Origin: Pichia kudriavzevii
Lineage: Eukaryota; Ascomycota; Pichiomycetes; Pichiales; Pichiaceae
DNA: 64,000 bases
Assembly (NCBI RefSeq): GCF_003054445.1
Contig: NC_042508.1
Span: 310,001-374,000 of the forward strand
Direction of reading: 5' to 3'
Every line of letters begins with the position of its first letter. Positions within the stretch are counted from its first letter, which is position 1. Shown here piece after piece: positions 49,831 to 59,180 of the stretch. Under the pieces are notes generated by a model. The model was not told the DNA's origin. It worked only from the letters and a program-made list of their open reading frames with translations, and ran no database searches. The translations under genes were made by a program, and so were the position numbers.

Positions 49831-52230
49831 TTACAACTTATTCAAATCAACCTTTTCCAGCTCGTATAGGACGTTCTTTAGCGGAATTTCACGCTCTTCA
49901 ACTATCGTCTTCTCGTCACTTTCCTCATCCTGATATAGTGTACTCTCCTCAATTTGTCTAAACCATAAAGTGTATCTTCTATTAGGAAATATAGCCTCTA
50001 GGTGCTTTTCTAAATGTTTGTTCATGTTGATTTTATTCACATCCTCCTTGGAGATAACTTCTTTGTCACTGGATAATTTGTTAAACTCTTTTAAAAAATA
50101 ATCACTGGTTAGATTTGTGGTTATAGGCATATTTTCCATTTCAGCAATTAGCCTAGTAAACTGACTGGTTCTCGAAGAAACGCTGATAGTGTCATCCTCA
50201 GATTCACATTCAATAACTTCCTTGATATTAACATCTTCCATTGAAGCGCCGAGGCTAATGATCGCCTTGAATTGTGGAAACTCCATACTCTTTCTCATTT
50301 TACCCACAACCTCATAACTGGTTTCAAATATCGTGTCGATCTCTTCTAGTCCCCCCAACTTTTCTGTATCCGGATACGCCTTCAAAAAAGCCCTCCTAAA
50401 CTCTGACTTGGTTAGATATCCCTTAGTTGCAGTATCATGGGAATCAAATAAAACACGTATTGGATCAATATTTTGGAAATGGAACTTCTTTTGAATTAAC
50501 TTAAGCACAAACAAATGAACCTTTAGCTGTTCATCATCTTCACTGAGACCATTGATCTCTGACTTGTATTTCTCAGCAGCTTCTGCTATTTTAAGCACTT
50601 CCACTGCGTCGGATTTTTGTGTTTCGATATACTTCATGTTAGTTAATGATTTATTGATACAATCCTCAAGAAACTGAATTCTATTCCTTTGATTGTTAAT
50701 AATCATTGAAGAATTTAAATCAAAACCTTTTGCCAAAGAAGTGTTTATCAACTGAAGCTGATGTTGATAATGCACGGTTTTTAGGTGAAGTTCGTAGATT
50801 TTTTCCATTTTAATAGATTGAAATTGTTGTACCCTTGTCTCCCAACAACTTTGATTTATTTGAAGGATTTGCTCCTCTAAATTATCTAACTTGACGTTCA
50901 ACAAGCTGGAAGTTTCAACTATGTTGGAGGTTAATTTGTTAATAGTTCCATTGACAAACGATTGGGCATTGTCATAAACATTAGTTTCTGATTTCTTCAA
51001 CAGTTCGATAAATTTTGTAAGTTTCTCTATGGACTTTTGTGGTGGGTCAACAAATTCATGCAAATGGTAAGTTGCAAGGACATCCTGTAGTTGACTTCTC
51101 AAGATCTGTAATTCCACATACTGCTCGTAAACCCTACGTTTCGTGGACCTGCGATAATTCTCCACAAACGAAATACTTTCTATAGCCTTATTTAATGATC
51201 CATTGATATGAGTAGAATTAACCATTAACTTTTCGGCACTTTCAATGTCATTCACAGATAAGATTTGCGGTATATTAGCATCGTCAGAATATTCGAGGTT
51301 ATCATAAGCTACAAACTCACCAAAAACCTCGAGCAATTCAAATAAAACTTTCTCTACTTTTCTTAGATACCGTTTCTTCAATCGAATAATATCCAATACA
51401 ATGACGGTGAATGTTTCAATTTTTAACTTAAGTGGCATGTTATAATTATGTTCTGATATTGCGCTAGCCTTACTTAGAATGTTGGGACCAAAAAAATCCA
51501 CAAACTCGCCACCTTTTTCAGATTCGGTATCTTCTCTACTTTCAATAAATGGATGTTTATCCTTTTGAGTCTCATATAAGCAACAAAGATATACATACAC
51601 GGACCACTCATCCGAGTTTTCATCGATAAATAACGATAAACCATAGTCCTGCTGTACCTCTTCGCCATGTAGTTCTAACGCGTTCAATAGTTCATCCAGT
51701 TTTTTTTCGGTTAGCCATGTCGACGCTTTGAAATCGTTAATATCAGAAACAAATTGCAATAACCAAGTTTTTAAAAATTCTGTTTTGATAACCTGCATGT
51801 CTTTCTGTGCTGGCTCACGTATAAATAGTGAGAAGTCCCAAAAAAGAGACCACAAAAACTTGGTCATGTATCCATCGTTACTCTCAACTATATCCATACA
51901 AGTCACTCCTAAGATTGCGTTGTCTCCACTTTGAGAACTTCCAAAGTATGGGCTTTTTCGATCATTATTTAACCAATCCATTAAAACATTTACGTTCGAA
52001 ACTCTCTGAAATTTCGAAAGTGTCTTCTTAGCCTTAGCCTTAGGGAAAATGTCTTCATATTCGGATAAAGAAAACGTCGGGACAATAGAAGTTCGGCAAA
52101 GTTTATTTATCAGGTGGATTAACAAAATACCATCACTAATTGTTTCCAATGTGGCTACGTGTTTCCCCGTTATTAGTGATATCCAATTGAAAACAGAATG
52201 TATATCGTGGTTTGCTTCTTCTGGTAACAT
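49831..52230 (-). CDS. Alpha-actinin-like CH-domain/EF-hand protein
   Basis: The 799-residue product uses the ATG at 52230; the open frame reaches further upstream only through a TTG. Residues about 8-135 resemble a calponin-homology domain (DIHSVFNWISLITGKHVATLETISDGILLIHLINKL, MDWLNNDRKSPYFG). A second divergent CH-like unit lies at about 145-240 (EFLKTWLLQFVSDIN, LSLFIDENSDEWSVYVYLCCLY). The middle (about 270-590) is coiled coil in place of canonical spectrin repeats. At about 600-680 is an EF-hand-like pair: the loop DTATKGYLTKSE keeps Asp1, Gly6 and Glu12 but lacks acidic residues at positions 3 and 5, so calcium binding is doubtful. This is alpha-actinin order (CH-CH-rod-EF), resembling fission yeast Ain1. 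An F-actin cross-linking role at the cytokinetic ring is inferred. Confidence 0.75.
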   Translation of the reverse strand: MLPEEANHDIHSVFNWISLITGKHVATLETISDGILLIHLINKLCRTSIVPTFSLSEYEDIFPKAKAKKTLSKFQRVSNVNVLMDWLNNDRKSPYFGSSQSGDNAILGVTCMDIVESNDGYMTKFLWSLFWDFSLFIREPAQKDMQVIKTEFLKTWLLQFVSDINDFKASTWLTEKKLDELLNALELHGEEVQQDYGLSLFIDENSDEWSVYVYLCCLYETQKDKHPFIESREDTESEKGGEFVDFFGPNILSKASAISEHNYNMPLKLKIETFTVIVLDIIRLKKRYLRKVEKVLFELLEVFGEFVAYDNLEYSDDANIPQILSVNDIESAEKLMVNSTHINGSLNKAIESISFVENYRRSTKRRVYEQYVELQILRSQLQDVLATYHLHEFVDPPQKSIEKLTKFIELLKKSETNVYDNAQSFVNGTINKLTSNIVETSSLLNVKLDNLEEQILQINQSCWETRVQQFQSIKMEKIYELHLKTVHYQHQLQLINTSLAKGFDLNSSMIINNQRNRIQFLEDCINKSLTNMKYIETQKSDAVEVLKIAEAAEKYKSEINGLSEDDEQLKVHLFVLKLIQKKFHFQNIDPIRVLFDSHDTATKGYLTKSEFRRAFLKAYPDTEKLGGLEEIDTIFETSYEVVGKMRKSMEFPQFKAIISLGASMEDVNIKEVIECESEDDTISVSSRTSQFTRLIAEMENMPITTNLTSDYFLKEFNKLSSDKEVISKEDVNKINMNKHLEKHLEAIFPNRRYTLWFRQIEESTLYQDEESDEKTIVEEREIPLKNVLYELEKVDLNKL

Positions 52231-52558
52231 TGGATAGAATATCTTTTTCAAATAGTATGTACTGAATGCCCAACTTCATTGAGTATTGAATATAGTTGCT
52301 TTCTCAGCAAACCTAATATTTATCTTGGCACCGAGGCTTGTTTCAAATTCGCTCTTGTCAATAACAGTCGAGCCCAGTAACCCACATCTTTCTATAAATC
52401 CGAGTATGTACTAGATAGAGAACTACACGCACATTTGTAAAGGGGAAGTAGGGAGAGGGGAAGGAGGGGAGGAGGGGGGTTGATAATAGTGAACGGCAAT
52501 ATATAGGAAAGATAGTACAATAAAAACAACAACAATTGCAGAAAACGTCACACTGTCG
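52231..52558. other. Actinin-like promoter and CKA2 3' region
   Basis: The 328-bp spacer contains the G-rich tract at 52442-52479 and TATAGG near 52501. No gene was recognised. Confidence 0.5.
52442..52479 (+). repeat. G-rich tract with quadruplex potential
   Basis: On the + strand there are five G-runs of three or more (4, 3, 4, 4 and 6 G) separated by loops of 3-5 nt. This meets the usual G-quadruplex pattern (four or more G3+ runs, short loops). It is polypyrimidine on the coding strand of both flanking genes. Confidence 0.75.
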
Positions 52559-53557
52559 TTAGCTTGAGAAGAAGGGATGAGCCATTGCTTCCTTCGCAGT
52601 GAGTCGTAACTGATGATCGTAAACAAGTAAATGATCAATCAAGTCAATAACATGCGGCGCTGTAGCCATTGCTTTGTTGTCCTTATTAACGAAAGCAGAC
52701 CAAGGCTTACGAGGATATTGTCCTAGTATATCATCGTATTCACTTGATAGGCGAATCCGATACTTATTAACGTACTTCATCAAATCATCGGTACCTAGGA
52801 CTTGTGCTATTTTAACCAACTGATCAGGATTGGAATCGCCCTTAAAGAAAGGTTCCTTCTTGAAAACAATAGCGGCAAACATGGCGCCTACGGACCATAG
52901 ATCGAGAGAGTAGTCGTACTGTTGTAGATTGATTAACAACTCTGGACCCTTGTGGTATCTCGATGCAACCCTGACATTAAAGTCCATTCCACGGTGGTAA
53001 AACTCAGCCAACCCCCAATCAATTAACTTCAATTGCTTGTTGACAGGATCGATCATTATATTCTGAGGTTTGACATCACGATGTATAATACCCATCGAAT
53101 GTGAATAGTCTAGAGCTGTGAGCAACTGAGTGAAATAATACTGTAAGTCAGGAATTTGGAATTTTGGGTAAAGGATTCTAAAATCAACGTTATTAACCTT
53201 CTCAAATATTAATGCTGGAATTTTACTATCTCTGTCTTGAATAAGGTCGTACAGGTTGATGATGTTTGGACCGCCGGTTAAATTTTTTAAGATTGTGATT
53301 TCTCTATAAATCTTCTTTAGCTTTACAGGCTTCAAGACTTTAATAACACATGGTTTGTCATTGTTCACATTAACGCCAGTGAACACTTCTGAATATTTAC
53401 CTCTACCAATTTTGGATATGATTTCATAGTTGCCAATGTCTCCCCAAGAAAGGGTGGTATTCTCGTAATCCCAGTAGCTTTTCGGTCTACGTTCGTTAGC
53501 ATCGGCATAGACACGTGCCACTGAGTAGATCTTGTTTCCGGCGCTGTTTGTATCCAT
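52559..53557 (-). CDS. CKA2: Casein kinase 2 catalytic subunit alpha'
   Basis: CK2 is a constitutive Ser/Thr kinase tetramer with many nuclear and cytosolic substrates. The 332-residue version from ATG 53557 starts [20 protein letters not shown], matching the Cka2 N-terminus. An upstream in-frame ATG at 53605 would add 16 residues and is less conserved. The kinase domain is complete: [12 protein letters not shown] (glycine loop), the [16 protein letters not shown] basic cluster with the catalytic Lys and CK2's Lys-rich substrate segment, [17 protein letters not shown] (CK2 has DWG in place of DFG) and [11 protein letters not shown]. It lacks the insert that S. cerevisiae Cka1 has after the alpha-C region, so I call it CKA2. 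Confidence 0.93.
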   Translation of the reverse strand: MDTNSAGNKIYSVARVYADANERRPKSYWDYENTTLSWGDIGNYEIISKIGRGKYSEVFTGVNVNNDKPCVIKVLKPVKLKKIYREITILKNLTGGPNIINLYDLIQDRDSKIPALIFEKVNNVDFRILYPKFQIPDLQYYFTQLLTALDYSHSMGIIHRDVKPQNIMIDPVNKQLKLIDWGLAEFYHRGMDFNVRVASRYHKGPELLINLQQYDYSLDLWSVGAMFAAIVFKKEPFFKGDSNPDQLVKIAQVLGTDDLMKYVNKYRIRLSSEYDDILGQYPRKPWSAFVNKDNKAMATAPHVIDLIDHLLVYDHQLRLTAKEAMAHPFFSS

Positions 53558-53791
53558 CGTTAACAAATGGATCCTGTTTTGCCACTTCTTTTGGAGGTGT
53601 TTCATGCTTATACATTTCAGTTTTCTTCATGGTGATCAAACTTGGGCGATTTCAAAATTACGTGGAGTGCGCGGCTGACTTTAGCATGAAATTCAAAATA
53701 TACACTGGAATATATAGTTACCGTTTCCGGCAATTCAACGCCAAGGCTCTTGTTTTGATATTCTTTTCTTAATACCTTTGAACTATAATTA

Positions 53792-54835
53792 CTAAAACCA
53801 GACCCATTCTCCATTGCCGACCCATTTAGCATCGACATGTTTCCCTCCCCTAAAACGCACATAACTCAGAGATCCATTTTTTGTAAGTGGTTCGGTCGGA
53901 GTAATGTATTTCAAGGTACCTTCCCAAACATGCAGCTTAGGAATCCCCCATTCTTTACACTTGGAAGATACAAGGGAAAGCAATGTCTCTTCTTGTTTCT
54001 TTCCGTATGACACTAAAACCAAAATGGAACATTCTAACTTATGGAATAAAGGGCTAACGACTATATAGTTAAGCTTGTCAGTATCATCGATAAACTTAAA
54101 TCCCATTGTTATAGGATAGAGCACACTGTCCTTCCGAAGGGAATCTTTCGGTTCCTTACCGTCTGGCTCATGGGTGGCCCAGTATGAAACCCTCACTCTA
54201 TTGGTCCACCAACCGTACAGTCCCTCAGTAGGAACGACAACGAACGCAGGTTCCTCCGTTTGTGAGAGGTCTTCTACTAACAGTTTTTGGAAATCCTCCA
54301 CAACTTCCCGAAAGTCGTTTTTTATTTCAACCACGTTTTCATAGGTACCTGTGTAGATGTAATTGGTGCAACTCAAATCTCTAACCTTAACAGAATGATC
54401 AATCCACCCCCATTTGGAATAGTAATCGCCGATTTCACTGTATAATAAACAGCAGTCCCATTCATTAGACAAGTATTTCGTATCCAGATGTTTTGAAAGT
54501 TCAGTGAGCAGCTTACTGGCATAGCCTTGGCCACGGTACTCATGCGGTGTGTAAACGGAACCAATAGTCCCCGTCCTTGCCTTTTGCAGTCCATCTTTGG
54601 TCTTAACAACCGAATCTCTCATTATCACTTCACATGCAGACACAACGGCTCCTTTATCATTCTTCAATATAAAATAGTGGTCATTAACACCAAGTTTATC
54701 ATAATCGGTACTGTAATTCAACCAATCACGATATTGGTATTGTTTGAGCGTGAATGGTTGCCCCCATGTTTTATAATTAGCCGCCTGGCAAGCTTCAATG
54801 GTTGGTCTATCTGTAGTTTCTTCGAAAGTGCACAT
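53792..54835 (-). CDS. LYC1: GNAT N-acetyltransferase, LYC1-like (lysine)
   Basis: The 347-residue product resembles the yeast lysine N6-acetyltransferase Lyc1 (Yarrowia lipolytica), which starts lysine breakdown in many yeasts that use it as a nitrogen source. The acetyl-CoA motif is in TGTIGSVYTPHEYRGQGYASKLLTEL (about 87-112), with the (R/Q)GxGxA loop RGQGYA. The half before the GNAT core has a QYQYRDWLNYS helix, and the half after is a long C-terminal domain (about 165-347) seen in Lyc1 proteins, ending KHVDAKWVGNGEWVWF. S. cerevisiae lacks this route, so presence would fit a non-Saccharomyces yeast. Substrate is inferred from family resemblance. Confidence 0.75.
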   Translation of the reverse strand: MCTFEETTDRPTIEACQAANYKTWGQPFTLKQYQYRDWLNYSTDYDKLGVNDHYFILKNDKGAVVSACEVIMRDSVVKTKDGLQKARTGTIGSVYTPHEYRGQGYASKLLTELSKHLDTKYLSNEWDCCLLYSEIGDYYSKWGWIDHSVKVRDLSCTNYIYTGTYENVVEIKNDFREVVEDFQKLLVEDLSQTEEPAFVVVPTEGLYGWWTNRVRVSYWATHEPDGKEPKDSLRKDSVLYPITMGFKFIDDTDKLNYIVVSPLFHKLECSILVLVSYGKKQEETLLSLVSSKCKEWGIPKLHVWEGTLKYITPTEPLTKNGSLSYVRFRGGKHVDAKWVGNGEWVWF

Positions 54836-54987
54836 TCTCGGGCTTATAGAAAACTATTCACGTGAATTTTAAAGACGCCTGTTTACATGAGTGGTTCACA
54901 TAACACCAACTTGTCGCTCAGATTATGAACATCATTACAATACCTTTCCGTTATTTTTTTTTCCTTTTTTAAATTAGAATTTGAACG

Positions 54988-55508
54988 ATGAATATTGATT
55001 TGACGGCAATAGATGGTGGAAGTTATACTATCCATTATTACAGGGACACCCACAAGTGTACAAGGCAACGGGTTTGATCAACACAATAACTATCCCGCCA
55101 TTTCTTTTCACTGCCATTTGGAAACTTCCAAAGGATGATTTTTCGCAAACTCTGGTTAATGCGTCTATAGCTACAAAACGTGAGATTTCAGTATTGTTGG
55201 ACACTACGGGAGGGGTATATGTATTAAGGCCCGATGTTGTGTCACGCACTGTCGAATTGTGTACCGTTGAAGAAGCTACTGGAGGAAACAAAGAAAAAGA
55301 TATTCGTAGTAAGTATGAACGACTTGTACGAGGCGAATTTCGGATGCGACGTATTGTTCTACCGTCAAGGCAACAGAGGCATTTAGAGAGTATACTTGTC
55401 AGCTCGTTGGTTTACAAGCATGGTCTTGATGACAACACTCAGCTCGATGTGACTGGAGTTGAGGAAACTTTGGATTCATTATTGGCGATTTTACACGTGC
55501 GGAAATAA
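54988..55508 (+). CDS. Unrecognised ORF lacking an in-frame start; probable one-base break
   Basis: A 150-codon frame to TAA/TGA at 55506-55508 (VYKATGLINTITIPPFLF to LLAILHVRK) has no in-frame ATG until codon 95. Its open part reaches back only to 54999. The nearest good ATG (54988, MNIDLTAIDGGSYTIHYY) is in another frame and stops soon after. One missing base around 55035-55043 (TTATTACAGGG) would join them into a ~172-residue protein. An intron of ~22 nt would be too short. The composition (Val/Leu/Arg-rich, mixed alpha/beta) looks protein-like, and the spacing between LYC1 and the SPX-RING gene fits a real gene. Family unknown. Confidence 0.45.
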
Positions 55509-55665
55509 AGTGAAATTAAATGAAAGGAAAGGAAATGATTTTTTTTTTTTGTTGCCCAGAAGTGGATTAGATAATAGGTGAAGTTCACGATTGCTTGAAA
55601 TCTTTAGAACCTGTATATACGTATGTGTATCTGAATCAACAGAGAACCATCTTGGTGTGGATATC

Positions 55666-56907
55666 ATGAAGTTTGCCAAACTATTTCAACAGGTACTTAA
55701 TGAGGAGCATGTTCCTGAGGAGTGGATTAATCGTGCCATCCAGTATAAACAGTTAAAGAAAAGAATAAACAAGGTTGTTGAAGAGTTGGAGAATGTAGGA
55801 ATAAGCAAGGATGACGAGAATGTGACATATAGTCTGGAGCTGATAGGAGATACGGTGCATCCCATATTGAAGATTTGCTTGAGTCCATTGTTGCGAACGT
55901 TGATTCTTGATAAAATTAACAGTATGGGATATGAATATGAGATCAAGCCCTTGAAAATTGAGGAATTGGATAACACTAGCGTTTGCACAACAATCAATCC
56001 ATTTGATGACGATAACATTCATTATGAGTTGAAGATATCCCTCTTACAGGACAGTAAATTTTTCCAAGTTTTATATGACGAGATTGAAGATTTGGATAAA
56101 TTTAAAGAGGAGAGAGAAACAGAAATCACCAAGGACGTTGAGAATTTAGCTAACAACATTGGGAGTGTTGCAGCTCCAAAGATAAAGAAGTCGGATATGT
56201 ACATTTGGAGAGAAATTTTCCAATTTTATATTGAAAGTGAGATTTTCTTCAGTACAGTTGAGAGAGAAGCAGGTGAAATAAACATCGAAGTCAGTAGAGA
56301 GAGGTACTTTAAGTTCTTAAAACATCTACATGAGACCAAGATAGTTACAAAGTTCCAACAAAAGCAATCGTTTCTTGCATTTGAGAAGTTCAAGCAAATG
56401 AATTTTGAGGTTATGAAAATTTCAAACTATCAAACCTTTAACAATATGGCTGTGCGTAAAATATTGAAGAAGTTTGACAAACAGACGCATTTGACATCTA
56501 AGGAGATCTTTCCCGAATTGATCAAATCACACGCCAATATATTGAATGGATCAATAGCCAAGGACATATGTTTCATAATAGCCAATCGATTGTTAACTGT
56601 TGTTCCACAAATTGACGATTATCTATGTCCCATTTGCTGTTCCATTGCATTCAAGCCCATCAGGCTCCGGTGCGGCCATCTCTTCTGTATCCGATGTTTG
56701 GTGAAGCTGCGTCGTAAACATGAGGACAAATGCCCTCTTTGCCGAGAAGAATGTCTGCTGTCGCTAACAGTTGACGACTTGGATATTGCGCAGATGAACT
56801 ACATGAAGATGTTCTTCCCCAAGGAGGTGAGGGAAAAGGAAGTTGAAAACGATAAGGAAATCATCAAGGAAACCTACGGAACAACCAAGCCATGTGTGAT
56901 AATGTGA
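55666..56907 (+). CDS. SPX-RING ubiquitin ligase-like protein with C-terminal CaaX box
   Basis: The 413-residue product (ATG at 55666) starts MKFAKLFQQVLNEEHVPEEWINRAIQYKQLKKRINKVV, a classic SPX N-terminus. SPX domains bind inositol pyrophosphates and report phosphate status. The SPX region continues to about 310 (FFSTVEREAGEINIEVSRERYFKFL, VRKILKKFDKQTHL). At about 320-360 a RING finger follows: CPIC-, LRCGHLFCIRCL, CPLC, all eight zinc ligands visible. The last four residues are CVIM, a perfect CaaX farnesylation site. The architecture matches SPX-RING proteins such as fission yeast Pqr1, involved in phosphate/polyphosphate homeostasis. The start is chosen for the conserved MKFAK; the frame extends further only via TTG. 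Confidence 0.85.
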   Translation: MKFAKLFQQVLNEEHVPEEWINRAIQYKQLKKRINKVVEELENVGISKDDENVTYSLELIGDTVHPILKICLSPLLRTLILDKINSMGYEYEIKPLKIEELDNTSVCTTINPFDDDNIHYELKISLLQDSKFFQVLYDEIEDLDKFKEERETEITKDVENLANNIGSVAAPKIKKSDMYIWREIFQFYIESEIFFSTVEREAGEINIEVSRERYFKFLKHLHETKIVTKFQQKQSFLAFEKFKQMNFEVMKISNYQTFNNMAVRKILKKFDKQTHLTSKEIFPELIKSHANILNGSIAKDICFIIANRLLTVVPQIDDYLCPICCSIAFKPIRLRCGHLFCIRCLVKLRRKHEDKCPLCREECLLSLTVDDLDIAQMNYMKMFFPKEVREKEVENDKEIIKETYGTTKPCVIM

Positions 56908-57542
56908 GACGCTAAAAATGTGATGTTGAAACAAAGTGGTTAACAAGGGAGTATCTTTCTAAATGTCCCTTCCCCCCCCCCCTTTTCTCTCGTGTGGAGT
57001 CTCAATTTGTTAAGTGTCTGATTGTATAATATATCCAATGTATGTATATAAGTATACAATACTATTGATACCATAGTTGCCACTGTTACACTAGAGTTGT
57101 GAAAACATGGATAAATGCATCTTCCGTTTCCCCGCTCTGTCACGCTTGCTATCCGAATTACATTGCATCTCTATTGTCAAAATGCAAAAATTTGTACACT
57201 TTTTTAGAGTTTGTGCACTGCCGCGGTAGCCGCAGCACCGCGACTCTAAAAGCGTGTCGGCATTATTATTTTTCCGAAAACGGTGCTGGGCTGGTCCGCA
57301 CACCAATAAACTTTCTGGGGAAGGATTTTTTTTGGGGAAAAAGGTTTTTCCTGCAAGGCTAAGTGGTGTGGGGTTTTAGTATGTGTTTTTCCAAAAAAAA
57401 ATCCTATAAAGCAGGGTGGTTTCCCACCTTTGGATAAGTTGCTCATTTAGCTTTATCCAAATAGTTTGTACTGCTTGATGCTTTTTTTCTTTAGCTTTTT
57501 TTTCTCTCTTTTGTTTCCTTTTTATCTTCAAAGCAAACAACA
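56908..57542. other. Promoter region of the first hexose transporter
   Basis: No gene is supported. It has a C10 run (56967-56980 region), TATATCCAATGTATGTATATAAG (57028-57050) and CCGCGG/GCCGC-rich sequence (57220-57242). Two GGGG boxes preceded or followed by A/T (57316-57341) resemble Mig1-type elements, though neither fits the full consensus. A TATAAA box lies at 57405-57410. TTTTTTC-rich leader follows. Confidence 0.5.
57405..57410 (+). promoter_or_regulatory. TATA box of hexose transporter 1
   Basis: TATAAA in CCTATAAAGC, 133 bp upstream of the ATG at 57543, just after GGGG boxes. Confidence 0.5.
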
Positions 57543-59180
57543 ATGTCGATTGAATCTACTAATTCGTTACAAGACCTTGACTCTGCAGAGAAAGTCAACT
57601 CCCAACTCCAAAGCAAATATACCGAAAGAGCAGATGCTCCTCTAACATGGAAGACCTGGATCATTTGCGGGTTTGGTTCCTTTGGAGGTATTTTCTTTGG
57701 TTACGATTCTGGTTACATTTCTGGTGTCATGGGTATGGACTACTTCATCACAGAGTTCACCGGTAAGGTCAAAGGTGGGCCTGAACCTTTTGTTTTAGAC
57801 GCATGGCAGAAGTCTCTTATTACCTCCATTCTATCTGCAGGTACTTTCTTTGGTGCCTTGTTTGCCGGAGATACAGCAGATTGGTACGGTAGAAGACTGA
57901 CTATTATCTGTTCCTGTATTATCTTCATTATTGGTGTTATTCTACAGACAGCATCCTCCACTGTGGCTCTTTTGGCCGTTGGTAGAGTCATTGCCGGGTT
58001 TGGTGTTGGTGGTGTCTCCTCGACGATCATCTTATACATGTCAGAAATCACTCCAAAGAAAGTGAGAGGTGCAACTGTTTCAGGTTATCAGTTCTGTGTT
58101 ACTCTTGGTTTGTTAATTGCTTCTTGTGTCGACTATGGAACAAAGAATAGAACCGATTCAGGATCGTATAGAATCCCTATTGCCTTACAGATGTTATGGG
58201 CAATTATTTTGATGGTTGGTTTGTTCTTATTACCTGAAACCCCTAGATTCTTTGTTAAAAAAGGTGATATTGCAAAAGCCGCTAAGGTTTTATCCTTCTT
58301 AAGACAACAACCAGAAGAGTCTGATTATGTTCAAGAGGAATTGGCAGAAATCATTGAGAATCATGAAAGAGAATCGGCATTGATTCCAACACGTTCCTAC
58401 ATCCAATCATGGACCGCTTGTTTTACAGGTTCGCTAAGAGACCAATCGTCCAATTTAAGGAGAACCATCTTGGGTACCTCATTACAAATGATGCAACAAT
58501 GGACCGGTATCAATTTCATCTTCTACTTTGGTACCACCTTCTTCCAAGAGCTTGGAACTATTAAAAACGAGTTTTTAATTTCCATCATTACAACCTTGGT
58601 GAATGTTTGTTCAACCCCATTATCGTTCTATACAGTTGAGAAATTAGGTAGGAGAACATTGCTAATTTATGGTGCTGTTGGTATGGTTGTCTGTGAATTC
58701 ATTGTCGCTATTGCAGGTACAGTCGATGGTAAAAATCATGAGACTGTCTCTGCCATGATTGCATTTATTTGTATTTACATTTTCTTCTTTGCCTCTACAT
58801 GGGGTCCAGGTGCATGGGTTGTTATTGGTGAAATTTTCCCATTGCCAATTAGATCTAGAGGTGTCGGTCTATCGACTGCTTCCAACTGGTTATGGAACTG
58901 TATCATCTCGGTCATCACGCCCTACATGGTTGGTGAAGACAAGGGTAATTTGGGTGCAAAGGTGTTCTTTATTTGGGGGTCGCTTTGTGGATGTTGTTTG
59001 GTCTATGCCATTTTTTTGGTTCCTGAAACCAAAGGTTTGACCTTGGAGGAAATCGACATTATGTTGAGCGAAACCAATGCATTTACAAGTTCCAAATGGA
59101 CACCACATTTTGTTAATGACATTGACGACTATCAAAAACCAAAAACCGAGCATATGGAAGACACAACTTCTGTTGTTTAG
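57543..59180 (+). CDS. MFS hexose transporter, tandem copy 1
   Basis: A 545-residue sugar porter with 12 predicted helices and both cytosolic ends. Motifs: FGYDSGYISGVMGMDYF in TM1, a DWYGRR loop between TM2 and TM3, VGRVIAGFGVGG, SEITPKKVRGATVSGYQF, PETPRFFVKKG, QQWTGINFIFYFGTTFF in TM7 with the Q-Q-x-x-G-I-N sugar-binding motif, EKLGRRTLL, WGPGAWVVIGEIFPLPIRSRGVG and PETKGLTLEEID. It is a plasma-membrane facilitator or proton-coupled carrier of glucose/fructose by family; substrate and affinity are not fixed. Its paralog at 60735 has the same length and is patchily near-identical. It differs from S. cerevisiae Hxt proteins and resembles fungal high-affinity glucose transporters. Confidence 0.93.
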   Translation: MSIESTNSLQDLDSAEKVNSQLQSKYTERADAPLTWKTWIICGFGSFGGIFFGYDSGYISGVMGMDYFITEFTGKVKGGPEPFVLDAWQKSLITSILSAGTFFGALFAGDTADWYGRRLTIICSCIIFIIGVILQTASSTVALLAVGRVIAGFGVGGVSSTIILYMSEITPKKVRGATVSGYQFCVTLGLLIASCVDYGTKNRTDSGSYRIPIALQMLWAIILMVGLFLLPETPRFFVKKGDIAKAAKVLSFLRQQPEESDYVQEELAEIIENHERESALIPTRSYIQSWTACFTGSLRDQSSNLRRTILGTSLQMMQQWTGINFIFYFGTTFFQELGTIKNEFLISIITTLVNVCSTPLSFYTVEKLGRRTLLIYGAVGMVVCEFIVAIAGTVDGKNHETVSAMIAFICIYIFFFASTWGPGAWVVIGEIFPLPIRSRGVGLSTASNWLWNCIISVITPYMVGEDKGNLGAKVFFIWGSLCGCCLVYAIFLVPETKGLTLEEIDIMLSETNAFTSSKWTPHFVNDIDDYQKPKTEHMEDTTSVV

